This document shows positions 28,132 to 36,760 of a stretch of DNA of 64,000 nt, piece by piece; position 1 is the stretch's first letter, and the number at the start of each line of letters is the position of its first letter. Location of the stretch: the NCBI RefSeq assembly GCF_000828085.3, contig NZ_JXCA02000030.1:216193-280192 (forward strand), read 5' to 3'. A program made the translations under genes and the position numbers. The notes beneath the pieces are model-generated. The model was not told where the DNA came from. It saw nothing but the letters and a program-made list of their open reading frames with translations, and did no database searches. The DNA is from Scytonema tolypothrichoides VB-61278 (lineage in GTDB: Bacteria; Cyanobacteriota; Cyanobacteriia; Cyanobacteriales; Nostocaceae).

Positions 28132-28709
28132 AATTGCCTCAAATCGCGTGAATTTAATGAGATGTGAAAGAACCAATAAAATTCAAACTGGAATTGTCAT
28201 TGTCTGAAATAAAATTTTTGGCAGTGATTTTTCTAAGTATTTAGAAATTTGTCCTCTTGTTAACTAATATAACAAAAAATTGACAAGATAACCACTTTGG
28301 ATGCCTCTCTCAGATGGCAAAAAACATCAACCGATGCGGTGAAGGTTTGACCGTATAAGCTGCCCTGCCTTGTGAAGAGTGTAAGTAATTCACTCCACAT
28401 ATTGTTCTTGGCAAATTATCTAAAGTTTCGTGAAGTTTTTTAAACTTAGTCTAATGAAACTTGCATTGAGAAGAGTAACGACTCACGTTGGTCATGGGAT
28501 TAGCACGTTCAGACAAATCGCAGCGATGCCCTCTGCCAGCCCTCTACGACTGCAGCAGCTTGTATCCTGGAAAAAACAGGATTCTACGCAAGTAATTTCA
28601 CCCTTCGGGTTCGCCAGATGCCTACGGAGGGAAACCCTCCTGCAGCACTGGTCTCACCAAATCAAATCCGATTCCCATAGGTCATTTTAGACACGGAAAC
28701 AAGTAGTTC
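28132..28709. other. Spacer with nblA promoter and a REP unit
   Basis: 578 bp. The first 200 bases are AT-rich and should hold the nblA promoter. At about 28598-28660 a REP block (CACCCTTCGGGTTCGCCAG then GGAGGGAAACCCTCC) matches the family upstream of psbA at about 11700. An 86-codon open frame crosses this repeat but shows no gene-like features. Confidence 0.4.
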
Positions 28710-28985
28710 TCAAAACTCCTCATCAGGGAAGAATTCAGTTTCATCTTCTAATCTCGAATTTTTTTGCTCGGAACCAGCAAGACCCCACAGAGGTTGCAGC
28801 AATGCCATACCAACTATCCCTACACCAGCACAAAAAGCTAGCACTATACCTACTGGAATTTGAATAGACTGAAAAGTCAGAAGTTTTAAAGAGACAGGTT
28901 CAGCGTTTTGTACTGAGAGGATGGCTACTCCCAGCACCCACGAAGCTATAACTATCGATATCAGCAGATTAGCAAAAGTTTTCAT
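28710..28985 (-). CDS. LapA/DUF1049-domain small membrane protein
   Basis: 91 aa with two membrane helices (about 6-26 and 42-68). Between them lies VQNAEPVSLKLLTFQSIQIP, the characteristic LapA/DUF1049 segment in which a V-Q-N motif is followed by short strands. The C-terminus is acidic and cytosolic. Proteobacterial LapA is linked to LapB and lipopolysaccharide control; the cyanobacterial role is unknown. It stands alone. Confidence 0.82.
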   Translation of the reverse strand: MKTFANLLISIVIASWVLGVAILSVQNAEPVSLKLLTFQSIQIPVGIVLAFCAGVGIVGMALLQPLWGLAGSEQKNSRLEDETEFFPDEEF

Positions 28986-29249
28986 CGCAGTTTTAATTAT
29001 TATTCATAAGTTGAGGATAATTCAGGATAATTACTGATAAATTATTATTACCTCGTTTTTCTATAGTTTTGCTGGCAAAGAGCCACCATTACCAAATATG
29101 ACTAAAATCGAATGCAACTTACAGAGTTATTTAGGAGTGCCCGACGGGCAGCGTTGCAACCCGCTATGAATAAAAAAACACTCTTTTCCTTCTTTCCTGT
29201 TCGCTATTCCCTGTTAAGAGTTCCCTGTGTTTCTTGAGAGAAAGAAAAT

Positions 29250-30419
29250 ATGTTTAAAGGCGATGTACCTCGACTTTCCACTATCAGGACGGATCAGAGG
29301 GTCTGTGAGGTGGGTTGGTTTGCCGATCTATGCGGGGGTGACACTGATCGCTTAGGAAAGCTTGACCCCTTTCGGCGCAGCAACTACGAACATTGCCGTG
29401 ATATTGTGCTCACAGCAGATTCGTTGGGCTACAAGAATATTTTACTGCCCACAAGCTATATGTTGGGTCAGGAGGTGTTACCTTTTGCGGGGGCGATCGC
29501 ATCCCAAATCGAGCAAATCAGCTTACTCACCGCAATACGCACAGGCGAGATTCACCCTCCTATGTTGGCACGTCATCTCTCAACGTTAGACCATCTTTTA
29601 CAAGGACGACTCACCGTAAACATCATTAATTCCGAACTCCCTGGTCTTGTTGAAGACCCTGAATATCGCTATCAACGGTGTAAAGAAGTGATTCAGATTC
29701 TTCAACAGGCGTGGACGCAAGAAAAAATAGACCATTCAGGAGAGATTTATCGCTTCAGCTTACCAAGTTACCCAGTCAAACCGTATCAGCAAAATGGTGG
29801 ACCACTGCTTTACTTCGGCGGTTTATCACCGGGTTCTCGCGAAGTATGTGCTCAATACTGTGATGTTTTTCTGATGTGGCCCGATACTGAAGAAGGACTG
29901 TTTGAAAGTATGCAAGACCTTTCCAACAGGGCTGCTGCTTATGGACGAAGTATCGATTTTGGACTCCGTATTCATGTGATTGTACGCGAAACTGAGGAAG
30001 AAGCTCGTCTATGGGCAAAAACTTTGATATCGGAACTTGATAGCGATCGCGGTGCACAGTTGAAATCTCGTGCACAAGATTCTCGCTCTGTAGGCGTCCT
30101 GAAACAGGATACTCTGCGAACAGTTGCTGACTCTGACGACTACATTGAGGGAAACCTGTGGATGGGAATAGGACGAGCCCGTTCTGGGTGTGGAGGAGCA
30201 CTCGTGGGAAATTCTTCCCAGATACTTGAGCGACTGCATCGTTATATGGATATGGGAATTCGAGCATTTATTCTCTCTGGCTATCCCCTGATTGAGGAGT
30301 CTCACTATTTTGCAAAGCTTGTATTACCTCATCTACCAAATGCTAGACTTGCAGAACTTCAAGAACGCTTACCGAGGATGGAGCCGGTGACACCTTTGAC
30401 AACGGGAAAACTTGGATAG
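29250..30419 (+). CDS. LLM-class flavin-dependent monooxygenase (SsuD-like)
   Basis: 389 aa, the size of FMNH2-dependent alkanesulfonate monooxygenases. TIM-barrel landmarks: [64 protein letters not shown] and [14 protein letters not shown]. The bacterial luciferase-like fold uses reduced FMN from a partner reductase to oxygenate small substrates, often desulfonating organosulfonates. No flavin reductase or ssuABC transporter gene is adjacent, so the substrate is open. The start ATG 29250 follows GAGAGAAAG. Confidence 0.86.
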   Translation: MFKGDVPRLSTIRTDQRVCEVGWFADLCGGDTDRLGKLDPFRRSNYEHCRDIVLTADSLGYKNILLPTSYMLGQEVLPFAGAIASQIEQISLLTAIRTGEIHPPMLARHLSTLDHLLQGRLTVNIINSELPGLVEDPEYRYQRCKEVIQILQQAWTQEKIDHSGEIYRFSLPSYPVKPYQQNGGPLLYFGGLSPGSREVCAQYCDVFLMWPDTEEGLFESMQDLSNRAAAYGRSIDFGLRIHVIVRETEEEARLWAKTLISELDSDRGAQLKSRAQDSRSVGVLKQDTLRTVADSDDYIEGNLWMGIGRARSGCGGALVGNSSQILERLHRYMDMGIRAFILSGYPLIEESHYFAKLVLPHLPNARLAELQERLPRMEPVTPLTTGKLG

Positions 30420-30470
30420 GGAGTGAGGGAGTGAGGGAGTGATACTCAAAGAACCGTCCAAAAAATACCT

Positions 30471-30572
30471 ATACTAAGTTGTATTCATGAAAATTTCCCC
30501 TCTCCCTATCTCTTTCTCTGTGTTCTGGAGCGCCTCTGCGGTTTTTTATTCTCTTTGAACACAACTTAGTAT
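30471..30572. repeat. 102-bp element with 12-bp terminal inverted repeats
   Basis: Perfect ends ATACTAAGTTGT and ACAACTTAGTAT bound a pyrimidine-rich interior. It lies in the 324-bp spacer between the LLM monooxygenase gene and the 3' end of hflX. The GAGGGAGT direct repeats at 30421-30441 precede it, and GCAAAGGACGCAAAGGA tandem units follow. It could be a non-autonomous mobile element or a strong bidirectional terminator. Confidence 0.5.
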
Positions 30573-30743
30573 TAAAAAACCGCAAAGAACGCAAAGGACG
30601 CAAAGGAAGAAAAAAGAAGATAGGTAATTTTCTAGCGGTTCGGGATATGTTGAGCTACTTAACATGAAAGAATTAAGGTGTAGAGTTGTGCTGATTCTGC
30701 ACTAACACCCCACACCCATATATTGATACAAAAGAAAATTTAT

Positions 30744-32540
30744 TTAATGATAAGAAGCCGCATATTCAACCAATTGACCGAGACGTTGGCGTAAGGTTTC
30801 TAACCCTAAACGCTGACTCGCGGAAATAAACACCGCTAAAGGAAACTCTTCCTGCGCTAATGCTAAATTTTTGCTATCGACTTCATCAATCTTGTTAAAA
30901 ACAACTAGCGCGGGACCCGGAGTGATTGGCATTTGTGCCAGAATTTCTCTGACAGAGCGAATATGACTCAACCAAGCAGGATGAGACAAATCTACCAAAT
31001 GCAACAAAGCATCAGCTTCTGTGACTTCCTCTAAGGTGGCGCGGAACGCATCCATTAAAGATGCAGGTAATTCGTGAATAAATCCTACTGTATCTGTCAC
31101 CAGAATTTCTTGAGGTTGATCCGTTTCGCCGTGGGGAACAACCAAGCGGCGTGTAGTGGGGTCAAGAGTGGCAAATAATTGGTCGGCTGTGTATACCTCA
31201 GCATTGGTGAGAGTATTTAGCAGCGTAGATTTGCCAGCGTTGGTGTAACCAACAATAGCCACTGAAGGAACTTCTTGATGTTGTCGCCGCTGGCGCAACC
31301 GTTCCCGATGTGCTTGTAGTTGGTTAACTTCTTGTTGTAGTCTGGAAATACGTCGCCCAATGGCACGGCGTTCTGTTTCTAATTTGGTTTCACCAGGACC
31401 ACGAGTCCCAATACCACCCCCCAGCCTAGACATTGCTTGACCTCGACCAGCCAGTCGTGGTAGCATATATTCTAGCTGTGCGAGTTCAACTTGCAATTTA
31501 CCAGCACGAGATTGAGCGCGTTGAGCGAAGATATCCAAAATCACTTCGGTGCGGTCAACTACCCGAACTCCAATTTGCAATTCTAAATTACGAACTTGGG
31601 TGGGTGAGAGATCGCGGTCGAAGACGATGAGGTTTGCCCCTAAGGTTTGAGCAGCTACGGCGATTTCTTGGACTTTACCTTCACCAACGACTGTTTGAGG
31701 ATGAATGCGCGATCGCTTCTGTCGCATCATCTGCAACACCTCTCCCCCAGCCGTATCCACCAACCGTGCCAATTCTTCCAAGGTGTCCTGAAATTGTTGG
31801 GCTGTCATATCATCAGTCATAACGCCAACAATCAGGACGCGATCATTGTCGGTGTCTACATCTTGGGCGACAAATTCCCGCCGGAACTCTGCTTCAAGTC
31901 CTTCCACCAACTCCATCAAGTCCTGATTTGTCAGCATATCCACACTCATGGGTGGCGAAACGGTCCAACTTGTGTATGGAAGGTTGTTCTTTTGTTCTTT
32001 ACCCTCTTTATTCTCTCCGCCTGCAGGTGGAAGATGAGAAACTTTTTCTATAGTTGGGCTGGTGATCAGAGCGCGAGCGTCTTGGGGTTTCAAATGAGCT
32101 AAGTAAGCTTCCTTAACATACCCAGTCGCGCCCCCGCCGCGCCGTTGAAATCCTGTCCCGGTAATGTTCAGCATCACTAAGGCATCTAATCGTTGCAATG
32201 CCATAGCAGTCAGCGCCGCTTCATTAGGCGGTTCTGGCTTTAGGTGAGTGGCGATGCAACGAATACCGCTCAATCGTTCCGCGCCATAACGGGGTAATTC
32301 CAAAGGTGGAATTTGCGTTTGACGCGGTGTACCTACCCCTACGCGGATGACTTGTCCGCGACGGTTGAGGTAAGCACACACAGGCTGATTGATTTCAGTG
32401 CTAATTGCTGCCAGTCGCTGAGAAAACTCAGGCGTTGTGATGCGATCGCCCGATATCCGCTGGTGATACAGTCGCTGTATTTGTTTCAGCTGACTAGACT
32501 TTAAACCTTGGAGATTACCAAAGATAGTCTCGATAAGCAT
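30744..32540 (-). CDS. hflX: GTPase HflX with long N-terminal region
   Basis: 598 aa. The HflX core has the glycine-rich MSRLGGGIGTRGPGETKLE segment and coiled-coil RRISRLQQEVNQLQAHRERL, followed by the G domain: G1 VGYTNAGKSTLL, G2 TLDPTTRR, G3 DTVGFI, G4 VVFNKIDE. The first 190 residues precede the usual HflX start and include a Cys-poor domain common in cyanobacterial homologues. HflX binds the 50S subunit and rescues stalled or stress-inactivated ribosomes. It is monocistronic. Confidence 0.92.
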   Translation of the reverse strand: MLIETIFGNLQGLKSSQLKQIQRLYHQRISGDRITTPEFSQRLAAISTEINQPVCAYLNRRGQVIRVGVGTPRQTQIPPLELPRYGAERLSGIRCIATHLKPEPPNEAALTAMALQRLDALVMLNITGTGFQRRGGGATGYVKEAYLAHLKPQDARALITSPTIEKVSHLPPAGGENKEGKEQKNNLPYTSWTVSPPMSVDMLTNQDLMELVEGLEAEFRREFVAQDVDTDNDRVLIVGVMTDDMTAQQFQDTLEELARLVDTAGGEVLQMMRQKRSRIHPQTVVGEGKVQEIAVAAQTLGANLIVFDRDLSPTQVRNLELQIGVRVVDRTEVILDIFAQRAQSRAGKLQVELAQLEYMLPRLAGRGQAMSRLGGGIGTRGPGETKLETERRAIGRRISRLQQEVNQLQAHRERLRQRRQHQEVPSVAIVGYTNAGKSTLLNTLTNAEVYTADQLFATLDPTTRRLVVPHGETDQPQEILVTDTVGFIHELPASLMDAFRATLEEVTEADALLHLVDLSHPAWLSHIRSVREILAQMPITPGPALVVFNKIDEVDSKNLALAQEEFPLAVFISASQRLGLETLRQRLGQLVEYAASYH

Positions 32541-32717
32541 TTATGACCAGTTATATGGTCCCCCGAATCCTACTTTTTCTATTTTATCTCACTCTTTTTT
32601 TGTCATAAATCTTACTTAGGGAGGATGCTTTTTGATAAATACTTTAATTTTGAATTTTGAATTCCCTGAAGGGGTTGACGCTATGTTGTATGATATGAGC
32701 CTGTACCCAATAGAGCA

Positions 32718-32846
32718 ATGGTAACAACACGCATCGCCTCAGAATCTAGGGTTGTTTTAAGAAATATTAGCTCGACTTGTAGACGCCAAGCGGCTTCCCG
32801 TAAGGTAGCGTCTGGCGTGGTTTCCCCCATGTTAGCAAAGCGTTAA
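32718..32846 (+). pseudogene. N-terminal fragment of a Uma2-family nuclease gene
   Basis: MVTTRIASESRVVLRNIS resembles the start of cyanobacterial Uma2 (PD-(D/E)XK) family proteins. After about 18 codons the sequence turns into the interspersed repeat GACTTGTAGACGCCAAGCGG, and the frame ends at 32846, 27 bp before an IS5-type element. The catalytic region is missing. Identification from such a short stretch is tentative. Confidence 0.4.
32770..32840. repeat. Interspersed repeat GACTTGTAGACGCC...GGCTTCCCG
   Basis: A REP-like unit of about 60 bp. A near copy lies at 59421-59470 (GACTTGTAGACGCCGGAGGC, GGCTTCCCGCAGGGTAGC, GCTGGCG) inside another element. It has overwritten the Uma2-like fragment here. 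Confidence 0.55.
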
Positions 32847-33276
32847 CGTTTGCGTAGCGCCCCTTTTAGGGGCTAGGGCGTGTTTTCAAACTCGTTGTAT
32901 CCTAAAAAATAGGTGATTGCCTACGGCAGAGCTACGCTTAACGCGGGGTGGATTCATGAATCGAGGAGACTTAAGTAATGAGCAGTGGGAGCGGTTACAA
33001 CCATTACTACTGCCGCAAAAACCCCATACAGGTAAGCCAAATAATGGCCACTATACAGTTATCAATGGAATTCTATGGATACTAAGAACAGGGGCACCGT
33101 GGGCAGTTGCGGACAGAACGCTATGGAAAATGGGAAAGCGTTGCAACACGGTTCTACCGATGGCAAAAAGCCGGTATTTGGAATCAAATTTTAGAACATC
33201 TACAAGCAGATGCAGATAAACAAGGAAAACTTGATTGGGAGGTTCACTACGTTGATGGAACTGTAATACGTGCCCA

Positions 33277-33383
33277 CGGGGTCTTACACGTAAAAAATTT
33301 GGCAGCCTTTGTTTGATTGATCTGTGTTCCAAGACGAATACTCGTAGTAATAAGGCTGCCAAATTTTTAGGGGACAAATGCGT
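33277..33383 (+). repeat. Palindromic MITE-like element, copy 1
   Basis: 107 bp starting CGGGGTCTTACACGT and ending GGGGACAAATGCGT, with an inner inverted repeat AAAAATTTGGCAGCCTT / AAGGCTGCCAAATTTTT. The host transposase sequence resumes exactly after a duplicated CA (33275-33276 and 33384-33385), giving a 2-bp target duplication. It has no coding capacity. Confidence 0.8.
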
Positions 33384-33745
33384 CACCAACATGCTGCGGG
33401 TGGGAAAAAAGGGGCGAAGAAGAGGAAAAACTAGGTCGTTCTCGCGGTGGATTCAGTAAAAAAATACACATTCGATGTGAGGGTAAAGGTAAACCAATAA
33501 CTTTTCTTCTAAGTCCCGGGCAACGTAACGAGTCGATTTTTCACCGAACAATTGATGGAACAAGGTGCAGTTAAGCGTCCTGGGAGAGGTCGTCCGCGTT
33601 TACGCCCTTTACGATTAGTTGGAGACAAGGGTTACACAGGTCGCCGAATACGTAATTACCTCCGTCGTCGCGGTATTCGTTTGACTATTCCGCGACTCTC
33701 GAATGAACCACGTCGCGGTCTGTTTAGTCGTGAAATCTACCGTCA

Positions 33746-33851
33746 CGGGGTCTTACACGTAAAAAATTTGGCAGCCTTTGTTTTATTGATCTGTCTTCCA
33801 AGTCGAGTACGCGTAGTAGTAAGGCTGCCAAATTTTTAGGGGACAATGCGT
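33746..33851 (+). repeat. Palindromic MITE-like element, copy 2
   Basis: 106 bp, nearly identical to the copy at 33277, in the same orientation and also flanked by CA (33744-33745 and 33852-33853). The differences are concentrated in the loop (GTCTTCCAAGTCGAGTACGC versus GTGTTCCAAGACGAATACTC), with compensating or neutral changes, while the stem is conserved. Confidence 0.8.
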
Positions 33852-33998
33852 CAACGTAACATTGTTGAACGTGCAATTAACCGAATCAAGCAATTTCGCC
33901 GCATTGCTACCCGATAGGAAAAGCTTGCTGCAAATTATACAGCGATGATTGCGAACGGCTGTATTTTGTTGTGGTTATAGTTTGAAAACACGCCCTAG

Positions 33999-34268
33999 TG
34001 GACCGTAGGTCCCCGTAGGCTGCGACTGGTGAGACAGCGCTGCACTCCAAGTCTCCCGACCTAGGCGACTGCGCCCTATGGCGCTCTGCCATAGGGCGAA
34101 CCCCGTTCGCGTAGAGTGCCTGAAAGGCATAGGGGTCACAAGTAAAAAGGGCTTTCTGTCTGGCTTTTAGATCTTATTCTTTGTACTTCACTGACTTGCA
34201 ATGTGCTGTAAGTAATAAATAGCGATCACTTCCTCTGTCCCAGAGATTTTATCTGGAAAGATTCCGGC
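33999..34268. other. Spacer with REP repeats
   Basis: 270 bp between the IS and the 3' end of the DUF389 gene. The GC-rich 34000-34135 part is a palindromic repeat block (GTGAGACAGCGCTGCACTCC, GCCCTATGGCGCTCTGCCAT). The rest is AT-rich and featureless. Confidence 0.4.
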
Positions 34269-35288
34269 TCATTTACTCTCCTTGACATCAGAAGTTGAGG
34301 TATCTGCCGTAATTACTTCAATTTGTCCAACCTCAAATATTAACCGAAATGGTCGTCCCATTTCTTTTGCCAGAAATTGTTCTAACAACCTTACTTGTGT
34401 AGGTGTCACAGGTTCTTTTGCTCGCACACTTAATCGTACTTGTGGCGGATTGGTTAACCAGTTAGTATGGCTTTCAATTAGATTTAAGCGCTCAAAGGTG
34501 ACAGTTCGATTCAATAATGCTTTTCTGACACTCTTTTCTAACCGCGCTTGTTGGACTAATCGACCAAAGCTGACTGTTAAAGGAATCAGCAATGCACCTG
34601 TAAAAACTAAGGTAAAAATTAAGGGTGTTCTGGCTTTTTTTACCCGAGAATAACCGATAACTAAGAATGTTAGCATACAGGCAAGGGTAATGCCCAAAAG
34701 ATTCGTTAGGTAGAGTAAAGTTGCTCCCTGACTGAGTGCCCAGTTTGCTTGGGATAAACCCAAACCAATCACACAAACAGGTGGCATTAGTGCAACAGCG
34801 ATCGCTGTTCCTGCTAAAGTACTAGAAATCTTCGGCTCAACTTTGGCGTAACCACTAATTGCACCAGCGACTACTGCAATACCCAAATCTAACAAAGTCG
34901 GTTGAGAACGCGATAACACTTCGCTACCAAAGTTGGAAATACCAACCAGTAAACCCAAACTGCAAGCGATCGCCATCGCCAACAAAGTTCCTACTGTTAC
35001 CGCAATTAGACCTTTACGAAACAACTCAACATTACCCGCTAATGCGCCAAAAGCTAACCCGCGAATTGGTAATATTAAAGGTGCAACAATCATGGCTCCA
35101 ATAATCACTGCAGTGCTATTGCTGAGTAGCCCGAAAGTAGCAATTGCACAGGAACCAACAATCAAAATTAAGTAAGTTAAATTCAGGGTAGATTCATCGA
35201 GCAAATCTGTTTGTAGTTGTTGTATTTGACCTGGTTGAAGTCGATATTGTCGAAAGTTCCTGAAGCGCTCGCGAATAATTACTAGCAA
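34269..35288 (-). CDS. DUF389 (TIGR00341-type) membrane protein
   Basis: 339 aa. After an N-terminal soluble stretch, six or seven membrane helices (about 38-230) carry the family hallmarks NLTYLILIVGSCAIATFGLL, STAVIIGAMIVAPLILPI and GTAIAVALMPPVCVIGLGL. A C-terminal soluble domain (about 240-330) follows. Function is not established; members are inner-membrane proteins found widely in cyanobacteria and archaea. It lies 170 bp downstream of the truncated mscS gene on the same strand. Confidence 0.86.
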   Translation of the reverse strand: MLVIIRERFRNFRQYRLQPGQIQQLQTDLLDESTLNLTYLILIVGSCAIATFGLLSNSTAVIIGAMIVAPLILPIRGLAFGALAGNVELFRKGLIAVTVGTLLAMAIACSLGLLVGISNFGSEVLSRSQPTLLDLGIAVVAGAISGYAKVEPKISSTLAGTAIAVALMPPVCVIGLGLSQANWALSQGATLLYLTNLLGITLACMLTFLVIGYSRVKKARTPLIFTLVFTGALLIPLTVSFGRLVQQARLEKSVRKALLNRTVTFERLNLIESHTNWLTNPPQVRLSVRAKEPVTPTQVRLLEQFLAKEMGRPFRLIFEVGQIEVITADTSTSDVKESK

Positions 35289-35457
35289 AGCCTTCTCCTC
35301 AGTTGGTCGCTGAATTCGATGTTGTTTTTTTGATGAAATCTCAACTGATGAAATCCAGTCATCTACTGTTGGTCATAAATCTCTAAATTGGAACTTAAAC
35401 CTTTGGTAGAAAAATCAGCTTCTTTGCAGTTTATCTTCTGCAATGTATGCATTAGCA

Positions 35458-35845
35458 TCACATTTCATCGTTCGTGATTTGAGAAGCAAGCTTGCCATTT
35501 CCTTGGGCTTGTAATCGTCCTAATTGTCTGATACTATCACTAATACGACGAGGTTTTGGGAACTCATCTTTACCTGTAGGCCAACCTTCACGTTGACGCG
35601 AACGATCGCCATCTGTCTCTTCAGTTTGGTCGTGGAATAAAATTTGTCTGGTTGGATAAGGTAAATCGATGCCGTTTTCAACGAGCTTTTTCTTGATTGC
35701 AGATAGCACGCGATCGCGTGAGGTAAGATCATCAGCCCGACGTGGCGGATTAATCCACCAACGTGCGCGGATATTAACACTACTTTCAGCTAAATCCATC
35801 AATAGCACATCAGGAGCGGGGTCTTTCAAAACCTCATTCACACTA
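35458..35845 (-). pseudogene. MscS-family mechanosensitive channel, C-terminal fragment
   Basis: About 129 codons. VNEVLKDPAPDVLLMDLAES and SVNIRARWWINPP belong to the beta/alpha cytoplasmic domain of MscS channels, and PYPTRQILFHDQ is the usual end of that domain, followed by a polar tail. The pore helices (upstream, to the right) are missing because the IS at 35846 abuts the fragment. They do not reappear beyond the IS, so the 5' end of the gene was deleted, not only interrupted. Confidence 0.82.
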
Positions 35846-35910
35846 TGAACCTATCCCACTAATATCAAAATATGGTAATCTCTTCTTGTGCAAGAAGAGT
35901 GTATCTATTT

Positions 35911-36760
35911 ATGGCTGGGCGTTTTGAAGGATTAAGTGACCTTGAATGGAAACTGTTTGATGATGTATTTCCTGAAGAACCATCTAAGCGTGGAAAAGGA
36001 ATGCCTCATGCACCGTATCGTCATGTATTAAATAGTCTATTGTACATCCTAATCACCGGGTGTCGATGGTGTGACTTACCACGGGGAGATATATGGGCAT
36101 CCAAAAGCTCGTCTCATCGATGGTTAAAGCGGTGGCGCTCAGATGGAACATTTGAACATTTACAAGCACGTATATTGGCGATACGCGTAGCGTCAAGCCT
36201 CCGGCTTATCGCGAACGAGAAAGGACTTATAAATTGGGACTTTGGGGCTATTGATGGCTCTTTTTCCCCCTGGAAAAGGTGGGGGTGAAGAAATTGCTTA
36301 TGGTGGCAAGGGTAAAGGTGTTCTTATTCATACCCTGACGGAAGGTAACGGAATGCCCTTGGCTAATTGCACTACACCAGCTAATGGTAATGAGAGGGAG
36401 CAGGTAATACCTCTACTCGATAAAGTAAAACTTAAAACGTTAAAGCGCGGTAGACCACGCAAGAGACTCCTTGTGTTGGCTACTGATAAAGGTTACGACT
36501 CAAAAGAAAAGCGTGCTCTTCTACGCAGACGAGGTATTCGACCTCAAATACCAAAACGAGTCTGGAAAAATAGGAAAAATAGAGGAAGACCGATTAAAAT
36601 TTCTGTTCCTAGATTTCAGCAAGAACGATGTTTTGCTTGGTTCCAACGTAAATATCGTCGTTTAGTTGTTCGTTGGGAACGTCGAAAAGTATATTTTGAT
36701 GCATTCATTGACCTTGCCACTATTTATATCTGGATTCAGAGAATTTTATTAGTGGGATAG
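35911..36760 (+). pseudogene. IS5-family transposase with frame change and in-frame repeat insertion
   Basis: Start MAGRFEGLSDLEWKLFDDVF, then ITGCRWCDLPRG and AIDGSFSP with the first catalytic Asp. Frame 1 ends at 36288; frame +1 continues from about 36280 as GKGGGEEIAYGGKGKG, LATDKGYDS (second Asp) and QERCFAWFQRKYRR (Glu), ending TAG at 36758-36760. A +1 shift at TCC-CCC-T would join the frames, which could be programmed or a mutation. A 36-nt repeat at 36178-36213 adds 12 residues (ATRVASS-like) without breaking frame 1. Confidence 0.8.
36178..36213. repeat. 36-nt GCGATA...TATCGCG repeat inside the transposase gene
   Basis: GCGATACGCGTAGCGTCAAG then CCTCCGGCTTATCGCG. The ends are inverted (GCGATA / TATCGC) and the length is a multiple of three, so the host frame stays open. 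Units with the same ends and length occur at 52587 and 59188. Confidence 0.6.

Larger units (their letters stand above)
32956..33980 (+). pseudogene. IS5-family transposase, frameshifted and interrupted twice
   Basis: The reading starts MNRGDLSNEQWERLQPLL and shifts frame near 33100 (GAPW region). It continues as RYGKWESVATRFYRW and HYVDGTVIRAH (first catalytic Asp), is broken at 33277 by a 107-bp element, and resumes with LVGDKGYTG (second Asp). It is broken again at 33746 and ends with NIVERAINRIKQF (catalytic Glu), stopping TAG at 33978-33980. All DDE residues are still recognisable, so decay is recent. Confidence 0.85.
32873..33998 (+). mobile_element. IS5-family insertion sequence, inactivated
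   Basis: Perfect 19-bp ends, CTAGGGCGTGTTTTCAAAC (32873-32891) and its complement (33980-33998), bound one transposase gene. The outer CTAG may be target duplication. Without the two inserted palindromic elements the IS would be about 0.9 kb, normal for the family. Similar outermost bases (CTAGGGCGTGT) bound the 466-bp element at 59123. Confidence 0.85.

Noticed and set aside
28430-28690. 86-codon plus-strand frame between nblA and the LapA-like gene
   Set aside because: It crosses a REP unit shared with 11700, has mixed composition and no start signal; not a gene.
33277-33851. Two similar ~107-bp units read as a direct repeat pair or CRISPR-like repeats
   Set aside because: Each is a self-contained palindromic element inserted in a transposase gene with its own CA duplication, not an array.
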